From Flavobacterium sp. (GTDB taxonomy: Bacteria > Bacteroidota > Bacteroidia > Flavobacteriales > Flavobacteriaceae), in NCBI RefSeq assembly GCF_027483985.1, contig NZ_JAIXTJ010000011.1, positions 80,204-144,203 of the forward strand: a stretch of 64,000 nt of DNA. Reading direction: 5' to 3'. This document shows, piece after piece, positions 6,893 to 15,363 of the stretch. The notes under the pieces are model-generated. The model searched no databases and was not told the origin of the DNA. It was given only the letters and a program-made list of their open reading frames with translations. Numbering within the stretch: the stretch's first letter is position 1; every line of letters begins with the position of its first letter. The translations under genes were made by a program, and so were the position numbers.

Positions 6893-7936
6893 TTACAGTG
6901 TAGCGATATCAATCACAAATCGGTAACGCACATCACCCTTTACCATTCGTTCGAAGGCAGCATCTATATCTTTTATATCTATAAGTTCAATATCAGATAC
7001 AATATTGTGTTCCGCACAATAATCCAACATTTCTTGAGTTTCTGGCAAACCGCCGATCAAGGAACCAGCCAAACTTCTTCTTCCGCCTATCAAACTAAAA
7101 GCGTGCAATTGGTATGGTGTTGGTGGTACGCCTACGCAAATATGTACGCCATTAACACGCAACAATGAAAGGTAAGCATTCAAATCGTGCGGCGCTGAAA
7201 CGGTATCTAATATGAAATCAAAATAACCAGCCACTGCTTTCATTTGTTCGGCGTCTTTAGTAACCACAAACTTATGAGCTCCTAATTTCTTAGCATCAGC
7301 TTCTTTTTCTGGAGACGTACTCAATACGGTTACTTCAGCTCCAAAAGAAACACCGAACTTAACTGCCATGTGGCCTAATCCACCCAAACCTAATACAGCC
7401 AATTTGTGGCCTTTACCCACTTTCCAGTGACGTAATGGTGAATAGGTTGTGATTCCGGCACACAATAAAGGTGCAACGGCATCCAAAGGCAACTTATCAG
7501 AAATGTGCAATACAAAGTCTTCGTGTACTACTATCGTTTTAGAATAACCTCCATAAGTAGGCGTTTTTCCGTCTTGCTCCAAACTGTTGTACGTACCTGT
7601 CATCCCATTCGAACAAAATTGCTCCAGACCTTCTTGGCAATTCTCACAAGTTCTGCAAGAATCCACCAAACAACCAGTTCCGGCAAGATCACCCACTTTA
7701 AATTTCTTAACGTGACTACCTACTTTTACTACCTTACCTACTATCTCGTGACCAGGTACCATTGGAAAAATCCCTTCGCCCCAATCATTTTTTATTTGAT
7801 GTAAATCACTGTGGCACACACCACAATAGTGAATATCAAATTGCACATCGTGTGGTCCTACTTCGCGTCGTTCAAAATCCCAAGGCGCTAAATCAGATTT
7901 AGAATCTTGTGCCGCATATCCTTTAGTTGCTGTCAT
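6893..7936 (-). CDS. Zinc-dependent NAD(P) alcohol dehydrogenase (YahK/CAD type)
   Basis: 347-residue medium-chain dehydrogenase of the cinnamyl-alcohol-dehydrogenase group, reducing aldehydes with NADPH in the cytosol. Seen: CGVCHSDLH at 38-46 and GHE at 62-64 (catalytic zinc Cys38, His63, with Cys159 in LLCAGITTY). The structural zinc Cys set is at 94, 97, 100 and 108. The Rossmann GLGGLGH is at 183-189. Full length and intact. It stands alone between repeat blocks with its own terminator at 6831-6867, so aldehyde detoxification is the likely role; the exact substrate cannot be read. Confidence 0.92.
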   Translation of the reverse strand: MTATKGYAAQDSKSDLAPWDFERREVGPHDVQFDIHYCGVCHSDLHQIKNDWGEGIFPMVPGHEIVGKVVKVGSHVKKFKVGDLAGTGCLVDSCRTCENCQEGLEQFCSNGMTGTYNSLEQDGKTPTYGGYSKTIVVHEDFVLHISDKLPLDAVAPLLCAGITTYSPLRHWKVGKGHKLAVLGLGGLGHMAVKFGVSFGAEVTVLSTSPEKEADAKKLGAHKFVVTKDAEQMKAVAGYFDFILDTVSAPHDLNAYLSLLRVNGVHICVGVPPTPYQLHAFSLIGGRRSLAGSLIGGLPETQEMLDYCAEHNIVSDIELIDIKDIDAAFERMVKGDVRYRFVIDIATL

Positions 7937-8069
7937 AATTTATTTTTTGTTAAAAATAGTCATAAATGATTGGGTTTCTAACCTAAGTGATTGTTAAATA
8001 AAAGCTAATTTACAAAATGGTAAAGTGGTAAATTAAACTTCACTTATTCCTCCTCTATATTAAAATAAC

Positions 8070-8077
8070 TATCTTTG
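8070..8077 (+). promoter_or_regulatory. -7 promoter box for the 8095 gene
   Basis: TATCTTTG fits TAnnTTTG, 17 nt before the ATG at 8095; a GGAG-like stretch abuts the start. Confidence 0.5.
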
Positions 8078-8094
8078 TAAAAAACCAAAAGGAG

Positions 8095-8877
8095 ATGGAA
8101 ATCAAGATAGAAGCCCTTCAACTAGCCGAATCATTTAATATCAAAAAATTTCGCGCCGATTTTCAAACCGAAGCCCATTCGGGTTCCACCACCGAATTAT
8201 TTTACTCTTTTAGCGAAAACAACAGGTTCTTGTATGTGTTTGATTATGGTGTTATCGTATTCGCCAATTATGACGCGGTAAGTAAAAGTGAATTTGTGAA
8301 TTTTATCAAAAACTATGCAACTTCACTAGTAAACTTAAACCTTTCGGAAGAATATCGCATTGAAATAAACAGCTCGATTGAAAAGCCTATTGTAAAAAAC
8401 AATTACGTAAGTGTTCCCAATATCGAAGCGTCGCTAATGCGAATCATTATGCTTAACATAGGGCAATCAGTAGCCTTAGATTATTACGAAAACCTAACGG
8501 ATGACCTTATAGCGTCCTCTAAAATCTATATTCTACAGTTAGAAAAAAGTGGTAAATTGAGTATTTCCAAAACCAATTTGCTAAAATACATTGGTAAAGT
8601 TTTGAACGTTAAAAACAGCATCATCGATAATTTGTATATTCTAGATGATCCCAATTTGGTTTGGGACAACGAAGAGCTAAACTTATTAAACCGCAACCTA
8701 AAAGCCAATTTCGACATCAATACGAGGTTCAAAGACTTAGATTACCGCCTGCAAATTGTAGAAGACAACCTCACCCTGTTTACCGATGTGCTAAATGTAA
8801 GAGAAAGTTCCAAACTAGAATGGCTGATTGTAATTCTGATCTTTATTGAGATTATAATTAGTTTGACATTGCATTAG
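8095..8877 (+). CDS. RMD1/DUF155-family protein with C-terminal membrane anchor
   Basis: 260 residues resembling the RMD1 (DUF155) family. Seen: a beta-rich N-terminus with YVFDYGVIVFANYD at about 48-61, a conserved acidic region, ASLMRIIMLNIGQSVALDYYE at about 113-134, a helical middle with coiled-coil character, and one hydrophobic segment near the C-terminus (LEWLIVILIFIEIIISLTL). Tail-anchored topology is typical. The eukaryotic relatives are mitochondrial and affect meiosis or translation; the bacterial role is not known to me. It has its own promoter box and no obvious operon partner. Confidence 0.75.
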   Translation: MEIKIEALQLAESFNIKKFRADFQTEAHSGSTTELFYSFSENNRFLYVFDYGVIVFANYDAVSKSEFVNFIKNYATSLVNLNLSEEYRIEINSSIEKPIVKNNYVSVPNIEASLMRIIMLNIGQSVALDYYENLTDDLIASSKIYILQLEKSGKLSISKTNLLKYIGKVLNVKNSIIDNLYILDDPNLVWDNEELNLLNRNLKANFDINTRFKDLDYRLQIVEDNLTLFTDVLNVRESSKLEWLIVILIFIEIIISLTLH

Positions 8878-8904
8878 AAGAATTACTTTAGTGCATCTTG
8901 TAGT

Positions 8905-9112
8905 CGTGAGGTGCTTGCGTAACATTGGCTTCGAGTAGCATTTCGAGAGCCTCAATGTAAAACCTCAGCCAACAGAGAATATCCCTAAATTAAAACCTCA
9001 GCCAACGGAGAACAACACTTCAAAACGTCATAAAGAAAACAAAATCGTTGTAATTAGAACAAAACACAATTAGTTAAAGTAATGTCACATTGAGCTTGTC
9101 GAAATGCTCCTA
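8905..9112. repeat. TTCGAG / CCTCAG repeat block
   Basis: Starts with GTAACATTGGCTTCGAGTAG, has two CCTCAGCCAAC elements (8965 and 8992 region), and ends with ACATTGAGCTTGTCGAA (9087-9103). The portion 8992-9112 is the diverged duplicate of 6690-6808. No coding potential. Confidence 0.65.
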
Positions 9113-9142
9113 AAACAAAAGCTCAAATCGTAAAACTCTTAA

Positions 9143-10408
9143 CTACTCCTCTTTCTTATCCTCAAAAGTAAAGTTGCGCAATTGTGGTACTTTGAAAAAA
9201 GTGAAGGCAACTACACCTAAGGTCAAACAACCTCCAACGACTACCGCTCTAACGGTTCCAAGCCAATTGGCCATTACACCGCTTTCAAAGTCACCAAACT
9301 CGTTGGACGAACTCACAAAAATAGTGTTGACAGCAGAAACACGGCCGCGCATTGCATCCGGAGTAACTAATTGCAAGATGGTACTGCGAATGACCACACT
9401 AACCGCATCAAACATACCCGATAACAATAGCATTGCAAAAGAAAGGTAGAAATTCGTTGAAATACCGAATATTATTATAGAGATAGCAAATCCTGCTACG
9501 CAAAGGAAAAGTTTTCTTCCGGGTTTGTTTTTTAATGGCAAAAAGGCCAGTAAACCTAAGGTTAAAATTGCACCAAGTCCGGGTGCTGAACGCAACAAAC
9601 CAAATCCGACTTCATCAACGTGCAAGATTTCTTTTTGATATACAGGCAATAAAGCCACCGCACCACCAAATAGTACCGAAAACATATCTAATAACTGAGC
9701 AGCCAAAAGCGTTGGTGTTCGCAATACAAACTTCAGTCCTTCAGAAATACTTGTCAGTATCGGTTCTTTTTCTTTTTTTAATATAGGTTTTACGGCAATC
9801 GAACTAACAGGAATAAACATCAAAATCAAAACTAACGCTACCGCTAATAATCCAATCTTAATTCCGAAAAACGCTATAAAGATACCCGCGATTAGTGGAC
9901 CAATCACAGCGCCTAATTGCCAAGCCATACTGCTCCAACTAGTAGCGTTAGCATATTGCTCTCTTGGAACAATCATTCCGAATAAAGAAAACATTGAAGG
10001 TGCGTAAAACGAGCGAAACATTCCGCCAATAAATACCATAACATAAATAGCACCTACCAAAAGTGAAAGCGACAGTTGTGATTGCACCGCTGGTAACGCC
10101 AAAGCAAAAAGACATAAAGCCGTAAAAATATAGCCCACAAGACAAATCATAACCATTTTACGCTTCTCATTTTGATCGACATAATGTCCAGCAATCAGCG
10201 AACAACCTACAGCAGGAATGACTTCTGCCAAACCAACAAGTCCTAACGAAAGCTTGCTATTAGTTAATTGGTACACCCAATAAAACAAAATGGTAGCTTG
10301 CATGTTCAAAGCCAAAATGATTCCGAAACGAGACAGTAAAAACGACTGAAACTCTTTTATCTTTAATGAAGGATGTTTTCCTGAAAATCCTGAGGTTGCT
10401 GTTGTCAT
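9143..10408 (-). CDS. MFS transporter, DHA3-like drug/siderophore exporter
   Basis: 421-residue major facilitator with about twelve hydrophobic segments. It resembles the DHA3/EntS-type exporters: a SKLSLGLVGLAEVIPAV start of the second helix, the loop HYVDQNEKRK (D-x-x-x-R/K loop 2-3 motif), and a large central cytoplasmic loop near KPILKKEKEP. The ATG at 10408 (MTTATSGF) is preferred; an earlier in-frame start at 10438 would lie inside the upstream NUDIX gene. The gene follows the NUDIX stop by 7 bp, so they form a two-gene operon. Substrate unknown. Confidence 0.85.
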   Translation of the reverse strand: MTTATSGFSGKHPSLKIKEFQSFLLSRFGIILALNMQATILFYWVYQLTNSKLSLGLVGLAEVIPAVGCSLIAGHYVDQNEKRKMVMICLVGYIFTALCLFALALPAVQSQLSLSLLVGAIYVMVFIGGMFRSFYAPSMFSLFGMIVPREQYANATSWSSMAWQLGAVIGPLIAGIFIAFFGIKIGLLAVALVLILMFIPVSSIAVKPILKKEKEPILTSISEGLKFVLRTPTLLAAQLLDMFSVLFGGAVALLPVYQKEILHVDEVGFGLLRSAPGLGAILTLGLLAFLPLKNKPGRKLFLCVAGFAISIIIFGISTNFYLSFAMLLLSGMFDAVSVVIRSTILQLVTPDAMRGRVSAVNTIFVSSSNEFGDFESGVMANWLGTVRAVVVGGCLTLGVVAFTFFKVPQLRNFTFEDKKEE

Positions 10409-10415
10409 ACTAAAT

Positions 10416-10943
10416 TTACTTTTTGTAATACTGACCAATTACATCGCGAATGGAAACAAATCCAATGGCATTCAAATCAATTTCGGAACGCTTGATCCAT
10501 TGCAAGGCTTTAATTTCGTCTGCTGCATTGATACTAATTACATCAGAAGCAACTTTACATTCATAGAAAATATCCATCGTTCGATAAGCAACATTTTTGT
10601 ATAAGTAATTATTTGGTGCTGTGGTGACATAAGTCAAATCATCGGAAGTAATACTTAAACCCAATTCTTCTTGAATTTCACGACAAGCAGCAGCTTCTGC
10701 ATTCTCATTTGGATCAATAAATCCGCCAGGTAAATCTAGCCTTCCTTTGTCTGGATCGACATTTCGTACAGTGAACAGAATCTTATCCTCAAAGGTAAAA
10801 ACCACCGCCACTGCAGCAGCAATATTGTGGTATAAAACAAAATCACATTCCGGACAATGCAGTTTAAAATTGTTGTGAAAGGTCAGATTTTGCGAACTGC
10901 AATTCGGACAATATTTAAAAAAAGAAGTTGCGCTATCGGTCAT
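10416..10943 (-). CDS. NUDIX hydrolase with N-terminal zinc ribbon
   Basis: 175 residues. Cys12/Cys15 and Cys30/Cys33 (CPNC, CPEC) make a small zinc ribbon, followed by a NUDIX domain. The NUDIX box runs from Gly74 through Glu80 to REIQEELG at 88-95, complete and therefore expected to be active. The architecture resembles NADH pyrophosphatase-like or ADP-ribose-type NUDIX proteins with a leading ribbon; the substrate cannot be assigned. It is the first gene of an operon with the MFS exporter. The stretch 10944-11219 upstream holds only the terminator of the next gene. Confidence 0.9.
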   Translation of the reverse strand: MTDSATSFFKYCPNCSSQNLTFHNNFKLHCPECDFVLYHNIAAAVAVVFTFEDKILFTVRNVDPDKGRLDLPGGFIDPNENAEAAACREIQEELGLSITSDDLTYVTTAPNNYLYKNVAYRTMDIFYECKVASDVISINAADEIKALQWIKRSEIDLNAIGFVSIRDVIGQYYKK

Positions 10944-11129
10944 TTTATTGGTACTAAATGGTTTTCAAAACTCCTGTGAGCAATGGTTTTGGTTGGTCAA
11001 ATGTATTACTTTAACCAAAAAGTAATCCGATTTTAAGAGAATAATATCGGTAGTATTTATCAACAATTGTTAGTAAAAGAAATGCGTTTTATCTATCAAA
11101 ACCACTACAAAAAACCATAAAAAAATCCC

Positions 11130-11166
11130 TTAAACTAGTACTTTTACTTATAAAGTACTAGTTTAA
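11130..11166 (-). terminator. Perfect 15-bp hairpin, terminator of the MoxR/VWA operon
   Basis: TTAAACTAGTACTTT (11130-11144) pairs perfectly with 11152-11166 around a 7-nt loop; on the minus strand a T-run follows a few bases later. It lies 54 bp past the stop of the 11220-12683 gene. Confidence 0.65.
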
Positions 11167-11219
11167 AAGAAAGTGTTTAAAATATAATATAATAGATAAT
11201 TACAAATAAAAATTAGTAT

Positions 11220-12683
11220 TTACAATTTATTAATATAACTACTGTATAAGTCTTTGAATTGATAACCAACTTCTACTCTATCTTTGCTCAATTTGTTGAA
11301 CTCTACCAATCCCCATAAAACGAATTCTTTAAAGAAATAACGATCCTGTAAAGGAAGTTCGGGTTGGTATTTTTGAATCAAATCTTCTAAAGGCGTTACT
11401 GCATCTAATTGCTTTTTGTATTCTTCATCTGTTGCGTCATCTAAAAGTTCGAAACCAGTTTCTGCAAAGAACCACTCTAGAATTTTAGCATAAGGACTAG
11501 CATCAGCATCGCGCTCTAATTTCTCAATCTTAGGAAAATAAGCTGGAAAAAAGGTTTTGATAGCATCGCTGATTAAATATTGTGCTACCATTGCTGCACC
11601 TTCTTGCTCGCCTTCATAAACCAACTCCACTTTACCAGTAATAGCTGGAATTATACCCATAAAATCAGATAATCTAACCGACGTAGTATCGGCACCCGAC
11701 AATAAAGCTCTTCTTTCGGCAGTGCTTAATAAGTTTTCAAAAGCCGTGATACTCATACGAGCACTTACACCACTTTTAGCATCTATAAATTCGCTTTCGC
11801 GTGCTTCAAAACTGATTTGCTCTAATAAATCCTTAGCCAAACTTGGTACGTAAACCGTACTAGATTGGTGTTGGTCTAATTTAGCTTCTTGCTGGGTAAT
11901 GGTTCGAGCAATTGCAACGGTTTCAGGATAATGCGTAAGAATCTGAGAACCAATGCGGTCTTTCAATGGTGTTACAATACTACCACGATTGGTATAATCT
12001 TCAGGATTGGCAGTAAACACAAACTGGATGTCTAAAGGCATACGCAATTTGTAACCACGTATTTGCACATCACCTTCTTGCAAAATATTGAATAAAGCTA
12101 CTTGAATTCTCGCTTGTAAATCGGGCAACTCATTGATAACAAAAATGCAACGGTTGGCACGCGGAATCATTCCGAAGTGGATTACGCGGTCATCAGCGTA
12201 AGATAATTTTAAATTAGCAGCTTTTATCGGGTCAACGTCACCTATCAAATCGGCTACCGTCACATCTGGCGTAGCTAACTTTTCTGAAAAGCGTTCGCTT
12301 CTGTGAATCCATTTGATTGGCGTAGCATCACCTTTTTCAGCAATTAAATCCTTAGCAAATCTTGAGATCGGATTTAAGGGATCATCATTGATTTCCGAAC
12401 CATCGACAATCGGCATGTATTCGTCAAGTAGTTCAATCATTTTACGAGCCAAACGTGTTTTTGCTTGTCCACGAAGTCCAAGTAAATTGATATTGTGACG
12501 CGATAAGATAGCACGTTCAAGCTCTGGAATTACGGTATTTTCAAATCCGTGAACGCCTTCAAAAACGGGTTTGCCAGATTTTATTTTAGTACGCAAATTA
12601 TCACGCAATTCGTCTTTAATACTTTTAGAAACGTATCCTGATTGTTTTAATTCTGCTAATGTTTTTATGTTTTCTATTTTCAT
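11220..12683 (-). CDS. MoxR/ChlI-like AAA+ ATPase, partner of a VWA protein
   Basis: 487-residue AAA+ ATPase of the magnesium-chelatase-like clade. Seen: an unusual Walker A GLRGQAKT (69-76), a Walker B region FVINELPDL (181-189) with Asn where most AAA+ proteins have Asp, sensor-1 region TANPEDY (224-230), and an arginine-finger region TPLKDRIG (238-245). The NELPDL variant is, as I remember it, characteristic of this clade rather than a defect. The gene encoding a VWA protein lies just upstream on the same strand; such ATPase/VWA pairs act as metal chelatases or protein-remodelling machines. The partner substrate is unknown. Terminator at 11130-11166. Confidence 0.85.
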   Translation of the reverse strand: MKIENIKTLAELKQSGYVSKSIKDELRDNLRTKIKSGKPVFEGVHGFENTVIPELERAILSRHNINLLGLRGQAKTRLARKMIELLDEYMPIVDGSEINDDPLNPISRFAKDLIAEKGDATPIKWIHRSERFSEKLATPDVTVADLIGDVDPIKAANLKLSYADDRVIHFGMIPRANRCIFVINELPDLQARIQVALFNILQEGDVQIRGYKLRMPLDIQFVFTANPEDYTNRGSIVTPLKDRIGSQILTHYPETVAIARTITQQEAKLDQHQSSTVYVPSLAKDLLEQISFEARESEFIDAKSGVSARMSITAFENLLSTAERRALLSGADTTSVRLSDFMGIIPAITGKVELVYEGEQEGAAMVAQYLISDAIKTFFPAYFPKIEKLERDADASPYAKILEWFFAETGFELLDDATDEEYKKQLDAVTPLEDLIQKYQPELPLQDRYFFKEFVLWGLVEFNKLSKDRVEVGYQFKDLYSSYINKL

Positions 12684-12699
12684 TTTTATTTGTTTAACC

Positions 12700-12740
12700 G
12701 CAAAGAGCGCTAGGTTTAACGCAAAGTTCGCTAAGTATTT
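12700..12740. repeat. GCAAAG...CGCTAAG intergenic repeat
   Basis: CCGCAAAGAGCGCTAGGTTT is followed by AACGCAAAGTTCGCTAAG, two related half-units in the 118-bp gap between the two genes of the ATPase/VWA pair. Similar wording appears near 38436-38460 and in inserts of the 38-bp array. Confidence 0.4.
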
Positions 12741-12801
12741 TTAAGATATTTATTATATTGTTTTTAGTAATCTTGTGATTTGTAATTTTTTTGAAAACTA
12801 G

Positions 12802-13920
12802 TTATTTGATTTTCTTCTTTCTATTAGTCTCATAATCCTCAAAAATCATTTCCCCTAAACCTTTAAGGCCAGTGTAAAAGGCTTTTCCTTGATTGGCTTC
12901 GGTGAAACGGTTGACAAATTTTTGCAAATATGGATCGTTAGCAATCATAAAAGTCGTAATAGGAATGTGCAATTTTCTTGCTTGTGCGGCTTGATTGTAA
13001 CATTGTTCAACTATGTACTCATCCAAACCATTGGAGTTCATATAATACGTTCCATCCTTTTCACGAACACAACTTGGCTTACCGTCTGTAATCATAAAGA
13101 TTTGCTTGTTGGTGTTACGTTTTCTTCGCAGCATGTCCATAGCCAATTGCAATCCGGCCACTGTGTTTGTGTGATAAGGTCCGACTTTAAGATAAGGCAA
13201 TTCCTTGATTGCAATAGGCCAAGCATCGTTTCCGAACACTAAAATATCGATAGTATCCTTTGGATAACGTGTTGTGATTAATTCCGCTAAAGCCATTGCT
13301 ACCTTTTTGGCTGGTGTGATTCGGTCTTCGCCATACAGAATCATACTGTGGCTGATGTCAATCATCAAGACTGTGCTCATTTGTGATTTGAACTGTGCAT
13401 CTTCTACCACCAAATCGTTTTCCGTCAAACGAAACTCGTCCACTCCATTATTGATTTGTGCATTTCTAAGGCTTTCGGTTAATGAGATATTTTCTAAACC
13501 GTCACCGAAATGATAGTCTCTGAATTCGCCTGTTTTTTCATCACCATTTCCTGAATATTTGGTTTTATGGTTTCCGTTGCCTGTTTTTTTGAGGTTTCCA
13601 AAAATCTGGTCAAGTGCCGCTTGACGAATGGCTCTTTCGGTTTTTGCCGTGATTCCGGTTCCAGACGTACCGTCTTCTTTGAGTTCGTCTCGGATGTATC
13701 CTTTTTTCTTTAAATCTTCAATAAAATCGTCGATAGTGTAGTTTTCATCGGTCAGCTTATATTCTACATCCAACTGACGTAGCCAATCGATAGCTTCCTC
13801 AAAATCGCCTGAAGTGTGTGTGATTAACTCCTTAAAAATCTCAAAAAGTTTATCAAATGGCGACAGATTGGGCGCTTCGTATTGCTTGAAGAAAAATCCT
13901 TTTTTTGTGTTCTTTTCCAT
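12802..13920 (-). CDS. VWA-domain protein, partner of the MoxR-like ATPase
   Basis: 372 residues. An N-terminal helical region of about 110 residues and a Gly/Asn/Lys linker (112-130) precede a von Willebrand factor A domain. MIDAS residues: DISHS at 188-192, Thr near 251-253, and TDG at 278-280, all present, so metal-dependent ligand binding is expected. No signal peptide, so it acts in the cytosol. It lies upstream of the ATPase gene on the same strand and most likely forms a chelatase-like complex with it. No third gene that would reveal the substrate is adjacent. Confidence 0.87.
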   Translation of the reverse strand: MEKNTKKGFFFKQYEAPNLSPFDKLFEIFKELITHTSGDFEEAIDWLRQLDVEYKLTDENYTIDDFIEDLKKKGYIRDELKEDGTSGTGITAKTERAIRQAALDQIFGNLKKTGNGNHKTKYSGNGDEKTGEFRDYHFGDGLENISLTESLRNAQINNGVDEFRLTENDLVVEDAQFKSQMSTVLMIDISHSMILYGEDRITPAKKVAMALAELITTRYPKDTIDILVFGNDAWPIAIKELPYLKVGPYHTNTVAGLQLAMDMLRRKRNTNKQIFMITDGKPSCVREKDGTYYMNSNGLDEYIVEQCYNQAAQARKLHIPITTFMIANDPYLQKFVNRFTEANQGKAFYTGLKGLGEMIFEDYETNRKKKIK

Positions 13921-14093
13921 AGGATATAAAATTACTATATAAAGTCAAGTTCCCAACAAAACGAATACTAATTTTTAGTTAAAGATTACGTCAACCGCAA
14001 TTCAAACCTAGAAAATAGCACTTTAAAACTCCGATAACTTGCAGCTGTATCTGAAACCTTTTTAGTAGTTTTACAGCTTTAAAACAAAGCAAA

Positions 14094-14666
14094 ATGCACT
14101 CAGACTATATAGTAGACCAAGAATTTCACAACGAAACCTTTGACGATACCACTATCAAATTCAAAGAATATGAAAATTGTACTTTTTACAACTGCGATTT
14201 CAGAGCTTGTACGTTCCAAACCGTGACTTTTATGGATTGTAATTTCTTAGATTGTAATTTTCAGGAAACCAAAATCAACTATGTTTCGTTGAGAGGCGTG
14301 TTTTTTACTAGATGCAATTTTACTGCGGTAAATTTTGCAATGACCGACCAAGTTATTTATGAATTTCATTTTAGAGATTGCTTGTTAGACTACGCTCAAT
14401 TCTATGCTTTGAAGTTAAAAAAGATGCAATTCATCAATTGCAGTATGATAGCTACCGATTTTATGGGCTGTGATTTAACCGAAGTATTGTTTGACAACTG
14501 CAACCTAAGAAGAGCAGTTTTTATTGATACTATTGCCATTAAAGCTGATTTTTCTACTAGCTACGATTACGCTTTCGACCCAGATAAAAACAAAATTAAA
14601 AAAGCTATTTTCTCTCAAGATGGTTTGAAAGGATTGTTGGAGAAGTATGATATTGTGGTGAAATAG
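14094..14666 (+). CDS. Pentapeptide-repeat protein, Cys/Phe-rich
   Basis: 190 residues dominated by pentapeptide repeats from about 22 to 160, with centre residues mostly Phe and many Cys at the turn (for example CTFYNCDFRACTF, FMDCNFLDCNF, FINCSMIATDFMGCDL). The expected fold is a right-handed quadrilateral beta helix like Qnr/McbG, which mimics DNA and can protect gyrase. The C-terminal 25 residues (KKAIFSQDGLKGLLEKYDI) form the typical capping helix. No resistance function can be claimed from sequence alone. It is isolated between two minus-strand operons. Confidence 0.88.
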   Translation: MHSDYIVDQEFHNETFDDTTIKFKEYENCTFYNCDFRACTFQTVTFMDCNFLDCNFQETKINYVSLRGVFFTRCNFTAVNFAMTDQVIYEFHFRDCLLDYAQFYALKLKKMQFINCSMIATDFMGCDLTEVLFDNCNLRRAVFIDTIAIKADFSTSYDYAFDPDKNKIKKAIFSQDGLKGLLEKYDIVVK

Positions 14667-14690
14667 AAGAACAAAATTTTATATTGAATT

Positions 14691-15362
14691 TTATATTATT
14701 TTTCCGTCTTCCATTGTGATGATTCTATTGGTTCTTGCTGCAAAATCGTTGTCGTGAGTTACTATTAAAAGTGTTTGCTTCTCTTCTAACGTAAGTTTTT
14801 TAAAAATATCAAAAACTAAGTCGCTGTTTTTTTTGTCAAGATTACCCGTTGGTTCGTCGCCCATAATGATTAACGGATTGTTGATTAATGCTCTTGCGAT
14901 AGCTACACGTTGCTTTTGTCCACCACTTAATTGATTTGGCATTTTGAGTGCTTGATCTTGCATGTCGAGCGTTTTTAAATGTTCCATCGCATTGTGTTCG
15001 ATTTCAGAATTGGATAGTTCTGCTAGTTTCATTCCAGGCAACATCACATTTTTCAACACGTTATATTCAGAAAGCAAATAATGAAACTGAAATACAAACC
15101 CAATTTTTTCATTGCGAATTGCAGCTAATTCTTTATCTGATTTTCCCGTTATAAGTTCTTCGTTCATAAACAATTGTCCTTCATAATCGGTATCCATAGT
15201 GGAAAGCAAATACAGTAATGTAGATTTTCCGCAACCTGATTTTCCGACGATAGAAACAAATTCGCCGTGATTTATGGTCATGTCAATCCCTTTCAACACT
15301 TGAAATTTAACTGGATCGTAAAAATATTTGGTCAACCCTTTTGTTTCTAATACTTTACTCAT
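14691..15362 (-). CDS. ABC transporter ATPase (MacB/LolD type)
   Basis: 223-residue ATPase. Walker A GKSGCGKS (40-47), Q-loop near 92, signature LSGGQ (145-149), Walker B IIMGDEPTGNLD (165-176) and the H-loop THDND. The GNLD extension of Walker B is typical of the LolD/MacB family, which works with FtsX-like permeases. Start at 15362 (MSKVLETKG); an earlier in-frame start lies inside the permease gene. It begins 1 bp after the permease stop. Third gene of the operon adaptor - permease - ATPase. Confidence 0.92.
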   Translation of the reverse strand: MSKVLETKGLTKYFYDPVKFQVLKGIDMTINHGEFVSIVGKSGCGKSTLLYLLSTMDTDYEGQLFMNEELITGKSDKELAAIRNEKIGFVFQFHYLLSEYNVLKNVMLPGMKLAELSNSEIEHNAMEHLKTLDMQDQALKMPNQLSGGQKQRVAIARALINNPLIIMGDEPTGNLDKKNSDLVFDIFKKLTLEEKQTLLIVTHDNDFAARTNRIITMEDGKII

Positions 15363-15363
15363 T

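Noticed and set aside
9948..10145. Short open frame inside the MFS gene
   Set aside because: Shadow frame of the transporter; no independent signals.
12181..12300. Missing Asp in the MoxR Walker B as a dead enzyme
   Set aside because: The NELPDL variant is, as remembered, typical of this clade, so it does not indicate inactivation.
11220..13920. MoxR/VWA pair as a defence system
   Set aside because: No nuclease or effector gene is adjacent; the clade is common in chromosomal core-like positions, so the defence label would be unsupported.
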